Source of the DNA: Spirosoma fluviale | GTDB taxonomy: Bacteria > Bacteroidota > Bacteroidia > Cytophagales > Spirosomataceae | Length of the DNA stretch: 64,000 nucleotides | Reading direction: 5' to 3' | Assembly: GCF_900230225.1 (NCBI RefSeq) | Contig: NZ_OCNH01000001.1 | Location: 62,001-126,000, forward strand | Part shown: piece after piece, positions 26,164 to 34,997 of the stretch | How the letters are laid out: every line of letters begins with the position of its first letter | Position numbering within the stretch: the stretch's first letter is position 1 | The notes under the pieces: generated by a model | The model's input: only the letters and a program-made list of their open reading frames with translations | Databases searched by the model: none | What the model was told of the DNA's origin: nothing | Position numbers and translations under genes: made by a program

Positions 26164-26784
26164 ATGAGTAACAAGGTAGGATATTTCTTGCTAAGCCTGG
26201 TATGGCTTGTCCAACCGGCTCAAAAAAGCGGTTTTCATATCCTTTTACCTGCATCTGTTTACCGGACTTCCTGCTTGAGCGGAAACCCATCCGTTCCTGC
26301 TAAACTCAGCTATACTAAATCGTTGCGATTTAATATATACTCATTTACCATTGCCGCTTCGGATAGTGGGCGTACACGTAATTTGCAGGTCAAAGCCTAC
26401 CGGGGCGCGTTGCTCTTAACCAACTTCACTATGTTGGTAGATGGCCCCGTTATGGGTGCTGAAGTTGCTGATCTGGATAGTAACCGGTTTCCGGAATTGT
26501 ACGTCTACACGACCACCGACGGAAGTGGTTCGTTTGGGAGGGTATACGCCTGGCAGTTTTTGCCCGAACGCAAAGCCGACATCCTCCTGCCTGCCTGGCA
26601 AACGCCAGAGGTGGATGGCTACATGGGGCACGATAGTTTGTGGATAGAACAAAGCCGACTTTTCCGTAAATTTCCGGTATACCGGGCAGGTGATGCCAAT
26701 GTGGCACCATCTGGAGGCTATCGATTAACGCGCTATCAACTCAAACCTTCAAAAAATGGATTTGCTCTCATTGCAGAGCCATAA
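26164..26784 (+). CDS. Exported protein, possible PliI-like lysozyme inhibitor
   Basis: A 206-aa protein; the start MSNKVGYFLLSLVWLVQPAQ at 26164 gives a signal peptide, and an upstream in-frame ATG is less likely. The middle contains AEVADLDSNRFPELYVYTTTDGSGSFG, an acidic FG-GAP-like strand-loop. The C-terminal third has GYMGHDSLWIEQSRLFRKFP followed by VYRAGDANVAPSGGYR and LTRYQL. This DANxxPxGG...YxL pattern recalls the periplasmic PliI inhibitors of I-type lysozyme. That match is from memory of the family and not proven. No catalytic motif is visible. Confidence 0.6.
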   Translation: MSNKVGYFLLSLVWLVQPAQKSGFHILLPASVYRTSCLSGNPSVPAKLSYTKSLRFNIYSFTIAASDSGRTRNLQVKAYRGALLLTNFTMLVDGPVMGAEVADLDSNRFPELYVYTTTDGSGSFGRVYAWQFLPERKADILLPAWQTPEVDGYMGHDSLWIEQSRLFRKFPVYRAGDANVAPSGGYRLTRYQLKPSKNGFALIAEP

Positions 26785-26791
26785 TTCATGC

Positions 26792-26860
26792 TTATTTGGT
26801 TATTGGTGAGTAGTTATTATGTTATGACTAACAAATAACTACTCACCAATAACTAAATAA
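26792..26860. terminator. Long bidirectional hairpin terminator
   Basis: Arms 26792-26818 and 26834-26860 pair at 26 of 27 positions with a 15-nt loop. The 5' arm has no C. It lies between two convergent stop codons (26784 and 26875). Confidence 0.8.
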
Positions 26861-26874
26861 CTATTGGTAGGCAA

Positions 26875-27666
26875 TCAGAATACTCTGAAACCGAGTGATA
26901 CTGTTGCTATACCCAGAAAACCCGTGATATTCGAATCTTTGTACACACCACCCACAGGAGCGGCATAGCGAACATCAATATCCAGGAACGGAAGGGGGGT
27001 ATAACCAACGCCCAATTCCAGCGCGTAAGTGAAATCTTTTACTTCCAGATTCAGGGCTTCGTATTTGTTAAGCAGGTTCGTGCTCGCGCTTGTTGCCGGA
27101 ATGTCCGTTTGGGGGAAACTCACCGACGAGTTGGCATTGATAACACCCGCCGTCGTTCGGTCGAGCTGAGCCTTTTGTACAAAGAGAAAGTTTGGTCCGG
27201 CATAGCCGCGCAACTTTCCGCCCATCCAGCGCTTCCCGAATAAAACAGGTACGTTTACTGATTCCAGAATCGATTCTGACGTTGCATTAAGGGTAGCGTT
27301 CAACAAGCCCGGCCGAACGCTTATAGGCAGCGCATTCGCCAGCAGCGCATTGGCGTTTACATCGAGCGTAACGTTTGTTTTCTGCTTCAGTACAAACCGA
27401 TTATAGGTAATCTCTGCCTGAATGAAAAAGCTGTTGAAGTTCTTTCTTGCCCATATCCCGCCTGAATAGCCATAACCAATCCCGTTATTCTTGTTTTCCA
27501 GGTTAGGTACCTGAACGCTGCCAATCGTTTGAGCAGGTACTTTAGTGAAGCCATGTGTAAACGTACCTCCTCCCTTAATACCAAACTCAAATGGTTTGAT
27601 TTGGGCAAAAGAGGTCGATACACTTGCCAGTAGCAGAGCGGCTATTGAAAGCTGTTTTAGTCGCAT
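26875..27666 (-). CDS. Outer-membrane beta-barrel protein (PorT-like fold)
   Basis: A 263-aa small outer-membrane barrel. The start MRLKQLSIAALLLASVSTSFAQ at 27666 gives a clean signal peptide; the longer in-frame version overlaps the upstream SGNH gene and is rejected. After IKPFEFGIKGGGTFTHGF the sequence alternates in amphipathic strands (GFGYSGGIWARKNFNSFFIQAEITYNRF-like) and ends with GFLGIATVSLGFRVF, an aromatic C-terminal strand. Such proteins belong to the outer-membrane beta-barrel families of Bacteroidota (PorT/OMP_b-brl). The gene starts 11 bp after the SGNH hydrolase gene and is probably co-transcribed with it. Confidence 0.82.
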   Translation of the reverse strand: MRLKQLSIAALLLASVSTSFAQIKPFEFGIKGGGTFTHGFTKVPAQTIGSVQVPNLENKNNGIGYGYSGGIWARKNFNSFFIQAEITYNRFVLKQKTNVTLDVNANALLANALPISVRPGLLNATLNATSESILESVNVPVLFGKRWMGGKLRGYAGPNFLFVQKAQLDRTTAGVINANSSVSFPQTDIPATSASTNLLNKYEALNLEVKDFTYALELGVGYTPLPFLDIDVRYAAPVGGVYKDSNITGFLGIATVSLGFRVF

Positions 27667-27676
27667 GAATACGTAA

Positions 27677-29023
27677 TTATTGTTGCAGTAATACACGGCG
27701 ATAGTTGGCAGGGTTGACCGCCGGAATTGTCGAGCCATATTTTGCATTGATTCCTTTAATAATCTCATTAGCCATTAGAGCATATCCAGCGGGTGTAAGG
27801 TGAATACCGTCCAGGCTGAATACCCCTCCCTGAATGAAAGCGGACGTATAGGTAATGCCATTCTGAGTAACGCCGTTGCCTGACCCTACCTGGTTCAGGA
27901 TTGTGTTAGGATCAACGTAGGCAGTTCCTTTAGCATCTGCCTGCGCCTTCATAATGCCGTTATACGTGGCAATAGCTGCGTTTAGGGCGGTCACCTCACT
28001 TGCATCCAGAACCATCCGGTTCGGCAGTGGATTGGTGATGCTAAGGCCATAAGGCCCCACTTTGGTTCCTACGGATTGACTGCCAATGTTTGCGTAGTCG
28101 AGGGCGTTTGGCAGCATGAGCAAATCACCCGTTTGTGTGGCACGAATACCATTGGCAGTCTGGATAATTAGAGCAGTAATGGGCGTTGTTGGCCTCAATA
28201 ACAGATTTAATTGCGCCAGCACCAGCGGCAGGGGCAAGGTTGTAAAATAGGGCGCCGTAGTAATTGTTGGAACGCCTATGACTACGCCCTTGCGACCACC
28301 TTCGGTTAGTTTGTTCATGGCTGCGGTAAAGTTCGTTGTGAACAAAGCCGTTGGGGTTAAAGGCGTTTCCCCGCCAGAAGTCGCATAGTTTAGGGCATCG
28401 TTGTTACCTAACCAGCACGAGAAAAACGTGGCCCCATTCAGGTTATCGCTCATGTACTGAAAGTAGGTGGTGAGCGGGTTCGCGACCAACCGTTCGAAAT
28501 ACTGGTTTCCCTGGGCAGAGCCATAATTGGGAATCAGTATGTCCGATACACGAATACCCGGTACCCCTAAATTCTGATTCGCATCGGTGAATTTGGTTAA
28601 TAAGGGAAAGCCAGCGGAGGTAAGGCCACCCCGTGCCGCGCCGGGAGCCACCTGGCCGATGGAGGAGATCAGACTGGACGGGTCGGTTAACGAAGGCACT
28701 TTTATTAATTTCAGGTAGCCCGACCCAGCAGCCTGGGCTTCTGTAAATAGTGGCTGCACAAAACTACCGCCACCAACCAGCGCAAACTGGCCCGCCAGAA
28801 TGTTTGGATAAGAATTAAGCTGACTTTCCCGGTATAGTCCACCATCGGCATATCCGGCTGTGAGGGAGTTGCCTACCGCCACATATTTCGTGAAGTCGGC
28901 ACTTCCTTTTGTCGGCGTAATGGTACTGCCTCCCGTTGGATCAATGTCGTTGTTCGTGCAGGCACTTAAACCAACCAGTACGGTTAGAATCAGCCCCCAC
29001 CGAAACCTGTTTTTAACTAGCAT
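27677..29023 (-). CDS. SGNH/GDSL-fold lipoprotein hydrolase
   Basis: A 448-aa lipoprotein esterase-like protein. The signal peptide ends LVGLSAC with Cys at about residue 22. Block I is YVAVGNSLTAGYADGG at about residues 48-63, where the Ser of GNSLT replaces the GDSL motif. The C-terminal block with the catalytic pair is SLDGIHLTPAGYALMANEII near residue 415 (D and H of DGIH). ATFFSCWLGNNDAL at about 195 supplies the oxyanion Asn. Its substrate is unknown; in this family it may be acyl groups on glycans. It leads a two-gene unit with the barrel protein downstream. Confidence 0.9.
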   Translation of the reverse strand: MLVKNRFRWGLILTVLVGLSACTNNDIDPTGGSTITPTKGSADFTKYVAVGNSLTAGYADGGLYRESQLNSYPNILAGQFALVGGGSFVQPLFTEAQAAGSGYLKLIKVPSLTDPSSLISSIGQVAPGAARGGLTSAGFPLLTKFTDANQNLGVPGIRVSDILIPNYGSAQGNQYFERLVANPLTTYFQYMSDNLNGATFFSCWLGNNDALNYATSGGETPLTPTALFTTNFTAAMNKLTEGGRKGVVIGVPTITTAPYFTTLPLPLVLAQLNLLLRPTTPITALIIQTANGIRATQTGDLLMLPNALDYANIGSQSVGTKVGPYGLSITNPLPNRMVLDASEVTALNAAIATYNGIMKAQADAKGTAYVDPNTILNQVGSGNGVTQNGITYTSAFIQGGVFSLDGIHLTPAGYALMANEIIKGINAKYGSTIPAVNPANYRRVLLQQ

Positions 29024-29076
29024 TCGTATACGTGTGTTGATTATAGAAACGAGTGAAAACTTGCAGAAAAAGAACG

Positions 29077-29084
29077 CAAAAGTA
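29077..29084 (-). promoter_or_regulatory. Probable -7 element for the SGNH gene
   Basis: On the minus strand this reads TACTTTTG, an exact TAnnTTTG match 53 bp before the gene start. A TTG partner at standard spacing was not found. Confidence 0.4.
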
Positions 29085-29243
29085 AGGCCTTTATGCGTAC
29101 GCTGAGGGTCTTAATTACTGTATGTCTTTTGTGCTAAGTATATGCTTTTAAACAAACATTAGACCTTTGCTGTTGTTTGTCAGGTATGAGTTGGCGTAAT
29201 TGCTGGCTATAAACAGATGTTTAATTAAAACCTTACTAAACCA

Positions 29244-29711
29244 ATGGGTCTATTATCATTTTTTAAGGGCGTAGGTGAGAAAATATTTCATAAGGATCAG
29301 GTAGCACCAGCCCCGACGCAAGCTGAAACTGTTGAGCCAGTACGTGCTCAGGCGCTACTTGACCATGTGAAGCAGTTAGGCCTGGCCTATAATAGCCTGA
29401 CCGTTAAAACCAAGGGAGATACGGTTACTATAACCGGCTCTGTGAAATCGCAGGAGGACGCTGAAAAAATCGCACTGGCGGTTGGTAACGTCGAAGGGGT
29501 TTCAGCCGTTGATAATCAACTTTCTGTCGACCAGCCTACGCCTGAGGGTAAGTTTTATACCGTAAAATCAGGGGACTCGCTGTCAAAGATCGCGAAAGAG
29601 GTCTATGGCGATCCGATGAAATACGGCGTCATCTTTGAAGCAAACAAGCCCATGCTGAAAGACCCCGATCTAATCTATCCAGATCAGGTGCTCCGTATCC
29701 CCCAGTTATAA
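29244..29711 (+). CDS. BON and LysM domain protein (Kbp/YgaU-like)
   Basis: A 155-aa protein with the layout of E. coli Kbp (YgaU), a potassium-binding protein. The N-terminal MGLLSFFKGVGEKIFH matches the family start. The BON domain is at about 35-95 (LDHVKQLGLAYNSLTVKTKG, VGNVEGVSAVDNQLSV). The LysM domain is at about 105-154 (FYTVKSGDSLSKIAKEVYGD, FEANKPMLKDPDLIYPDQVLRIP). No signal peptide is evident, which also fits Kbp. Function in potassium sensing or osmotic response is inferred from the family. Confidence 0.92.
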   Translation: MGLLSFFKGVGEKIFHKDQVAPAPTQAETVEPVRAQALLDHVKQLGLAYNSLTVKTKGDTVTITGSVKSQEDAEKIALAVGNVEGVSAVDNQLSVDQPTPEGKFYTVKSGDSLSKIAKEVYGDPMKYGVIFEANKPMLKDPDLIYPDQVLRIPQL

Positions 29712-29723
29712 ACGTAAGTTAGC

Positions 29724-29798
29724 AAGTTAAAAAAGTCGGTAAGTGGCTAACGCGAGCGTATTGCTTTCGCGTCAGCCACTTACCGACTTTTTTAACTT
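29724..29798. terminator. Long hairpin after the LysM gene
   Basis: Arms 29724-29754 and 29768-29798 pair at 30 of 31 positions, the longest stem in the window, with a 13-nt loop. It ends the LysM gene transcript before the DUF937 gene on the same strand. The right arm has the word CCACTTACCGACTT, and a related CACTTACCAACTTA follows at 29814-29827. Confidence 0.8.
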
Positions 29799-29883
29799 AC
29801 CGGTTTGGTTACTCACTTACCAACTTAAAATAGAACATTCAGCCAGATGACCGGTTTTATGTATCTCAACTCAACGAAATGTT

Positions 29884-30795
29884 ATGGCCGTTCATCTATT
29901 ATCTTATCTTAAAGAACAGTTTACACCCGGTGTAATTGATAAATTAAGTGCTACCCTGAATGAATCGCCAGCTACTACGCTGAAAGCTGTTAATGGCGTT
30001 CTACCAACGTTACTCGGAGCATTGACTCGCCGGGTACAGGCCACAGGGGGTGCAACCTCAATCGTTAATTTTCTGGATAAAGGAGAGTATGGTAAGACAC
30101 CGCTGGATGTAAGTCAGGTTATGGGTACGCCACAAGCTATAACTGAGACCACCAACGCTGATACTGAGTTCCTGGACCATATTTTTGGCGACAAACTTGT
30201 TCGTTCTACCGAGCTAATTGGCTTGCATAGTGGTACAAAACCCCAGTCGGTCATGACTATTCTTGGGTTGGCGGGTTCGGTACTGATGGGGGTACTGGGA
30301 CGTCAGGAACAGGAAAAGGGATTGACCGCCGAGAGTTTGAAAACGCTACTACTCGGGCAGGCAACCGAGTTCAGGAAAGCCGTTCCATCGGGTCTGGACG
30401 GCGTATCGAGCTTGCTGGAATTTGATGAGCTGGTAACCCCAACCGGTCAGCAAACCGAAGTTCAGGGAACGGATAATTTTAGCGGAACCGCCGTTAATCC
30501 TAACATTCCTAAAAGCCCTGAAGGCGACCGGCGGCACGAAAATGTGCGTTGGCTTCGCTGGGCCATGATTGCCATTGCCGTGCTGGTACTGGCATTACTT
30601 ATTCAGAAGTGCAGTGAGAATCAAAATAGTACGGATGGTATTAGTACAGATTCCACCGCTCGCGCTGAACCCAATGCTGTTGAGGACACATCGGCAGCTA
30701 CGAAAAGAAGCGTTCAGGAGGCTCATGGCCAGGTAAGTGATTCGACGGCCCCCGGAGCACTCGGAATCCGAGATTCGTCTGCTATCAAAAAATAA
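29884..30795 (+). CDS. DUF937 domain membrane protein
   Basis: A 303-aa protein with an N-terminal DUF937 domain (residues 1-150: LLSYLKEQFTPGVIDKLSA, AVNGVLPTLLGALTRRVQ, then MTILGLAGSVLMGVLG). A single membrane helix lies at about residues 226-240 (WAMIAIAVLVLALLIQ), followed by a Ser/Thr/Asp-rich tail that is probably periplasmic and disordered. DUF937 proteins have no agreed function; in Bacteroidota they often sit near envelope stress or OmpA-type genes. Its position with a LysM protein and a lipoprotein fits an envelope role. Confidence 0.82.
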   Translation: MAVHLLSYLKEQFTPGVIDKLSATLNESPATTLKAVNGVLPTLLGALTRRVQATGGATSIVNFLDKGEYGKTPLDVSQVMGTPQAITETTNADTEFLDHIFGDKLVRSTELIGLHSGTKPQSVMTILGLAGSVLMGVLGRQEQEKGLTAESLKTLLLGQATEFRKAVPSGLDGVSSLLEFDELVTPTGQQTEVQGTDNFSGTAVNPNIPKSPEGDRRHENVRWLRWAMIAIAVLVLALLIQKCSENQNSTDGISTDSTARAEPNAVEDTSAATKRSVQEAHGQVSDSTAPGALGIRDSSAIKK

Positions 30796-30867
30796 CCCAG
30801 GGAACACAAACACGGCCTGGAGACTGTTGATTTTAGTACCTATAATTTACTCTAACGTTTGAAAACC

Positions 30868-31155
30868 ATGATTCATACTCGCATACGACCGCTTCGGTCC
30901 TGGTTATTGGCTGCCTGTCTCATCGGGTCCAGCCTGACTGTCTGGAATTGTTCCGGCAAGAAGAATGAGAATGCTACGGAGAACAGTGCCGAATCTACAA
31001 TGAGCGATACCACCGCCACCAGCGACAGTTCGGTGTTTGGTCGGCAGGGGGATACGACTAACAATGCCTTGAATGCTCCCCAGCAGGCTCCGCCCGATAG
31101 TGGTGATCGAGGTGCCGTTGTACCGGCGGAGGTAAAAGTTACACCCAAGAAATAA
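30868..31155 (+). CDS. Small Ser/Thr/Asn-rich lipoprotein
   Basis: A 95-aa secreted protein. The start ATG at 30868 is preferred to a TTG 9 bp upstream. A basic N-terminus (HTRIRPLR) leads into a hydrophobic core (SWLLAACLIGSSLTVWNC) with a possible lipidation Cys at about residue 29, though the -3 to -1 residues are not ideal. The mature part is low complexity and rich in Asn, Ser, Thr, Asp and Pro, as in many small Bacteroidota lipoproteins. No domain was recognised. Confidence 0.65.
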   Translation: MIHTRIRPLRSWLLAACLIGSSLTVWNCSGKKNENATENSAESTMSDTTATSDSSVFGRQGDTTNNALNAPQQAPPDSGDRGAVVPAEVKVTPKK

Positions 31156-31161
31156 GGAGTA

Positions 31162-31217
31162 AGAAGCTGTTTGAGTTAATCGATTTAGGAGCAAATCGAT
31201 TAACTCAAACAGCTTCT
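31162..31217. terminator. Perfect 25-bp hairpin
   Basis: Arms 31162-31186 and 31193-31217 pair perfectly with a 6-nt loop, 7 bp after the stop of the small lipoprotein gene. The next gene is on the same strand, so this should end the DUF937/lipoprotein transcript. Confidence 0.85.
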
Positions 31218-31381
31218 AAGGTTATATTTCGACCGGATTGACTGGATGTTTCGCATGTTTTTCATCCTCTTCATCCGGTAATCCTGTCGGAAAATTAGCT
31301 CTTACTAGTCTTGAACGTTGCTCTGGCCGTTAAGTGAGTCTGGATTCATTAACTTGCAGACTCATTTATCGACACCTTTTT

Positions 31382-32266
31382 ATGTTTGTTGACGCCATTG
31401 AACGCGTTAATCCGTTTACCCAGCCAATGCATTCCATTGTTCGGCTATACGGCCACAATGAAATTGTACCCGGCACGGCCACGCTTTTCTTCATAAATGA
31501 GGAAGGATGTGCTATTACCTGCAAGCATGTGGCCGAACTTATCCGTCAGAGCGATCCTATTTACCATAAGTACCGGGAGTTTCAGGGGGCACGTCGGGAA
31601 GCACTACGAGAAAAGAATGCCGCTCATTTAATTAGCCAGCTGGAGACTAAATTCAAACTCACAGCCGACACCATTATTCGGGTAAGAAACAATTTCATTA
31701 GTTGCGTTGATCAGTTCCAAAAACTGAGTATAGATCACCATCCCACGCAGGATCTGGCCTTACTGCGTTTTGAGGGGTATAATCGGCTTTTATACCGATC
31801 CCATGCTGTTTTTCTGGGCGATACCAGTCGCGTTAAACCGGGCCGGAGTTTATGCCGGCTAGGTTATCCGTTTCCAGAGTTTAACAATTTCCGGTATAAC
31901 CCAGCCATTGATGATATTGAGTGGACAACAACGGGTCGACTGACCTCGCCTAGTTTCCCAATTGACGGCATCGTAACTCGGCTAACGGGTGATAATGGCG
32001 TAATTACGGGTATTGAACTTAGTACACCCGGCCTCCGGGGGCAGAGTGGCGGACCCTTGTTCGATACAAACGGACTTATTTATGGTATGCAGTCTGCAAC
32101 ACGCCATTTGCACCTTGGCTTCGACATTGAAGATCAGGAAGTACTGGTCAATGGTCGCAAAAGCCGTGTGTCGAACTACCCGTTCCTGAACGTTGGCCAA
32201 TGCGTTCATGTAGACGTAATCAAAGCCTTTTTGCGGGAAAAAAAGGTGAAGTTTTACGAAGCTTAG
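31382..32266 (+). CDS. Trypsin-like (S1-fold) serine protease domain protein
   Basis: A 294-aa protein with a chymotrypsin-fold catalytic domain. The start MFVDAIERVNPFTQ at 31382 was taken; a GTG 48 bp earlier is possible. The triad is visible as His at about residue 48 (CKHVAEL), Asp at about 123 (TQDLALLRF) and Ser222 (RGQSGGPLFD). An inserted helical, charged section of about 55 residues follows the His. No signal peptide or PDZ domain is present, so it is probably cytoplasmic. Its substrate is unknown. It resembles the stand-alone trypsin_2 proteins rather than DegP. Confidence 0.85.
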   Translation: MFVDAIERVNPFTQPMHSIVRLYGHNEIVPGTATLFFINEEGCAITCKHVAELIRQSDPIYHKYREFQGARREALREKNAAHLISQLETKFKLTADTIIRVRNNFISCVDQFQKLSIDHHPTQDLALLRFEGYNRLLYRSHAVFLGDTSRVKPGRSLCRLGYPFPEFNNFRYNPAIDDIEWTTTGRLTSPSFPIDGIVTRLTGDNGVITGIELSTPGLRGQSGGPLFDTNGLIYGMQSATRHLHLGFDIEDQEVLVNGRKSRVSNYPFLNVGQCVHVDVIKAFLREKKVKFYEA

Positions 32267-32374
32267 CGGGACAGTACTGGCTTGCCAATAAAGCAGATAA
32301 CATTAACTGATAAAACCGGAACCTCAGAGACTTCGGCTCGTTGGCCTTATATTTGGGCGGTCAATGCTTTTTTT

Positions 32375-33457
32375 ATGACTCAACCCGATCTATCAAATCA
32401 AAAAGTAACGCTTATCAATGACGCTCGTACCTTGCTTAAACGGCTGATAGCGACGCCGTCGTTCAGCCGGGAGGAAACGAATACAGCGGCTGAAATCGAA
32501 GCGTTTTTTCGAGATAAGCAAATACCCTATCAGCGACTTAAAAATAACATCTGGGCCCAGAATCTGCATTTCGACGCTGCGAAGCCAACGATCCTGCTGA
32601 ATTCACACCACGACACGGTGAAGCCGAACAAGTCCTGGACGCTCGACCCGTTTGAGCCACTGGAACGTGATGACAAGCTTTTTGGTCTGGGTAGTAATGA
32701 TGCCGGCGGATGTCTGGTGTCTCTGCTGGCAGCCTTCGTCTACTTTTATGACTGCCCGGCCATGAAGTTTAATATTGTGATGGCCGCCACCGCCGAAGAA
32801 GAGATTTCGGGCCGCGACGGGCTGGAGCTGTTACTGCCCGAATTACCTCCCATCAGTTTTGCCATCGTTGGCGAGCCAACCGAAATGCAACTGGCCATTG
32901 CCGAAAAAGGCTTGCTGGTACTTGATTGTACTGCAAAAGGGACTAGCGGCCATGCTGCCCGCAATGAGGGGGATAATGCAATTTACAAGGCTATTCAGGA
33001 TATAAACTGGCTCACGACATACCAATTTCCCAGGGTTTCGCCAACCCTGGGACCAATAAAGCTATCTGTAACGATTATTAATGCAGGCACACAGCATAAT
33101 GTTGTTCCCGATACCTGCACATTCACTGTAGATGTACGGGTTACTGAACAGTACACTCTCGAAGAAGTGATTGCAACGATCCGGGCAAATGTACAGGCCG
33201 ATGTAAAGCCCCGGTCAATTCGGCTTAAGCCGTCGTCTATACCTGATAATCACCCGATTGTTCTGGCTGGTTTAGCCCTGGGTCGACATACGTATGGCTC
33301 GCCAACCACGTCGGATCAGGCCGTGTTAGACTGCCCATCCCTTAAATGCGGGCCCGGGCACTCGGGGCGTTCGCACTCGGCCGATGAATTTATCTATTTG
33401 CGAGAGCTGGACGAAGGCGTAAACGGGTATATCGGTATGCTGGAACAGGTAGTTTAA
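32375..33457 (+). CDS. M20-family metallopeptidase, ArgE-like deacylase
   Basis: A 360-aa binuclear zinc hydrolase of the ArgE/DapE/CPG2 family. The start MTQPDLSNQ at 32375 was chosen because the upstream extension has no family similarity. Metal ligands and catalytic residues are visible: LLNSHHDTVKP (His and catalytic Asp), GLGSNDAGGCLVSLL (bridging Asp), ATAEEEISGRDGLE (catalytic Glu and ligand Glu), VGEPTEMQ, and the C-terminal His in KCGPGHSGRSHSADEFI. The dimerisation/lid domain begins KGTSGHAARN. Bacteroidota use such enzymes to deacylate N-acyl-ornithine in arginine synthesis, but no arg genes are adjacent, so the substrate is not proven. Confidence 0.88.
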   Translation: MTQPDLSNQKVTLINDARTLLKRLIATPSFSREETNTAAEIEAFFRDKQIPYQRLKNNIWAQNLHFDAAKPTILLNSHHDTVKPNKSWTLDPFEPLERDDKLFGLGSNDAGGCLVSLLAAFVYFYDCPAMKFNIVMAATAEEEISGRDGLELLLPELPPISFAIVGEPTEMQLAIAEKGLLVLDCTAKGTSGHAARNEGDNAIYKAIQDINWLTTYQFPRVSPTLGPIKLSVTIINAGTQHNVVPDTCTFTVDVRVTEQYTLEEVIATIRANVQADVKPRSIRLKPSSIPDNHPIVLAGLALGRHTYGSPTTSDQAVLDCPSLKCGPGHSGRSHSADEFIYLRELDEGVNGYIGMLEQVV

Positions 33458-33460
33458 TCC

Positions 33461-33500
33461 ACAAAATGCCCGCAATAATAGGCTATTGCAGGCATTTTGT
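33461..33500. terminator. Bidirectional hairpin terminator
   Basis: Arms 33461-33477 and 33484-33500 pair at 16 of 17 positions with a 6-nt loop, between the convergent M20 and sigma-factor genes. Confidence 0.8.
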
Positions 33501-33510
33501 TAAGTTGGAG

Positions 33511-34068
33511 TTAAGCATAGAAGTCGTTGCAGAGGCTCTGTATTTTATCCCGTGTTCGTTTTAGCCGCATTTTAACGGCGCTTTCAGATAATTGGTACTG
33601 TTCGCTAATTGCTTTGACGCTCAATCCCTGCTCGTGCTTGAGCCGCAGCATAGTTACCTCCTGATCGGGTAGCTCCTTCAGGAGAAGTTCCAGAATCTGC
33701 ATTTGGATAACACCCGGTTCCTGTTGGTCATTTTCGGGTAATTCACCTATCAGGTCATCCGAAAGCGATTCCTTCTTAAAACGTTTGCTGAGTCGAATTT
33801 GATCCAGACAATAGTTGTGGGCAATGGCATAGATCCAGGTTGCGAAAGAGGCCCGGTTCTGAAATGTGTGAAGTTTGGTAAATACTTTAAGGAAAATATC
33901 CTGCGTGAAATCTTTGGCAGTTTCGTCGTCATTGATCATCATCAGGCATTTTTGATGAATTTTACTAGCGTAGTTACCATAGAGATTATCGAAGTTGTCC
34001 AAAGAACAGTTAGCGTGGTAATCAGTCTCGGTCGTTACGTGGTTTGCAGGTACGGTTTTTCTTTTCAT
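33511..34068 (-). CDS. ECF-type RNA polymerase sigma factor
   Basis: A 185-aa sigma-70 family factor of the extracytoplasmic function group. Region 2 is at about 27-95 (LYGNYASKIHQKCLMMIND, AKDFTQDIFLKVFTKLHTF, FATWIYAIAHNYCLDQIR). Region 4 is at about 125-180 (LLKELPDQEVTMLRLKHEQG, SVKAISEQYQLSESAVKMRL). The 25 N-terminal residues are an extra extension. No anti-sigma FecR or zinc-finger gene is adjacent; it faces an AT-rich 470-bp gap upstream. The genes it controls are unknown. Confidence 0.93.
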   Translation of the reverse strand: MKRKTVPANHVTTETDYHANCSLDNFDNLYGNYASKIHQKCLMMINDDETAKDFTQDIFLKVFTKLHTFQNRASFATWIYAIAHNYCLDQIRLSKRFKKESLSDDLIGELPENDQQEPGVIQMQILELLLKELPDQEVTMLRLKHEQGLSVKAISEQYQLSESAVKMRLKRTRDKIQSLCNDFYA

Positions 34069-34538
34069 TTGATAAAGGAAAATTAGGTGTTTAGCAAGTT
34101 TAAACGGTGGTCAGAGGAATTTTAAAAAAACAAGGTTGGGCAATGACTACAAAAAGGACTATCTGTCTATGGCTGGTAAACAGCGGTCAGGGGTTACGTT
34201 GCCTGACAGATAAGATATGCTTTACGAAAGCGGAAATTGTATAGAGGTTGTCAATGAATAGAATTATGGAGGTACATAGGGGAGGGTTTTACGATAATAT
34301 ACACAGGCAGAACACACTTTTTGTAGATGGCTTTTCATTGCATTTACACAAGCGAAGCGGATCGTACTGCTTACGGTCTGAATGAGTAAATTGATTTAAG
34401 TGATTTCTAATAATAATGCTGAGTTTCTTATCACACTGAGTCGAAATTTAAGTTGTTTCCTAGTGAAGTATCTTAAATCCAGCATAATATAAACTAGATT
34501 TTTGGGATACGTATCTTATTCTAACAAAAACACATGTT
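34069..34538. other. AT-rich gene-free region upstream of the sigma factor
   Basis: No coding frame, RNA gene, palindrome of note or consensus promoter was recognised in these 470 bp. It must contain the sigma-factor promoter. Confidence 0.5.
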
Positions 34539-34958
34539 ATGACATCAAACAGTATATTTAATGATATGAATCGTTTTTTATGCACTATGTTATTTACTAT
34601 ATCGCTACTAAGTTTATTAGTAGGTTACGCACAGAAAAGTTGGCGTTGTTCGCCCTACGATCTGCCGACTTACTTGGCAGCCGTGGAGAAAACGACGTTC
34701 TTTACTTTACGGTTAACACGTTTGTGAGTAAAAAATAGGGTGTTGGAACAGAAACTCTGGGTCCTTCAATCATTTGCTGTCGTGAGTTCCAGGCGACTTT
34801 TTGGCTTTCTGTCCGTTGCATCGTCTAAACTCCAGTTGTTTATTACGAGCGTTAATGGCCCGGTACAGCTGGCCGAAGTAGGTGTTTACAAAGTCTCATC
34901 AGCCGAGCAATCAACAATTGTCAAATACCGACAGTTATTAAAAAGGCTGTCATCCTAA
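34539..34958 (+). pseudogene. Probable degraded secreted-protein remnant
   Basis: Two short frames separated by a stop look like the two ends of a lost gene. The first (34539-34727) encodes a convincing signal peptide (MNRFLCTMLFTISLLSLLVGYAQ, in two overlapping parts) followed by non-family sequence. The second (34740-34958) encodes LQLFITSVNGPVQLAEVGVY near its end, which resembles the last strand of a discoidin (F5/8 type C) module such as those ending alpha-L-fucosidases. Between them the frame is broken and most of any catalytic domain is gone. The alternative is that both are chance frames. Confidence 0.4.
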
Positions 34959-34997
34959 CCAATCATTACTCATCCTTGTCAATACTTACACGTTACT

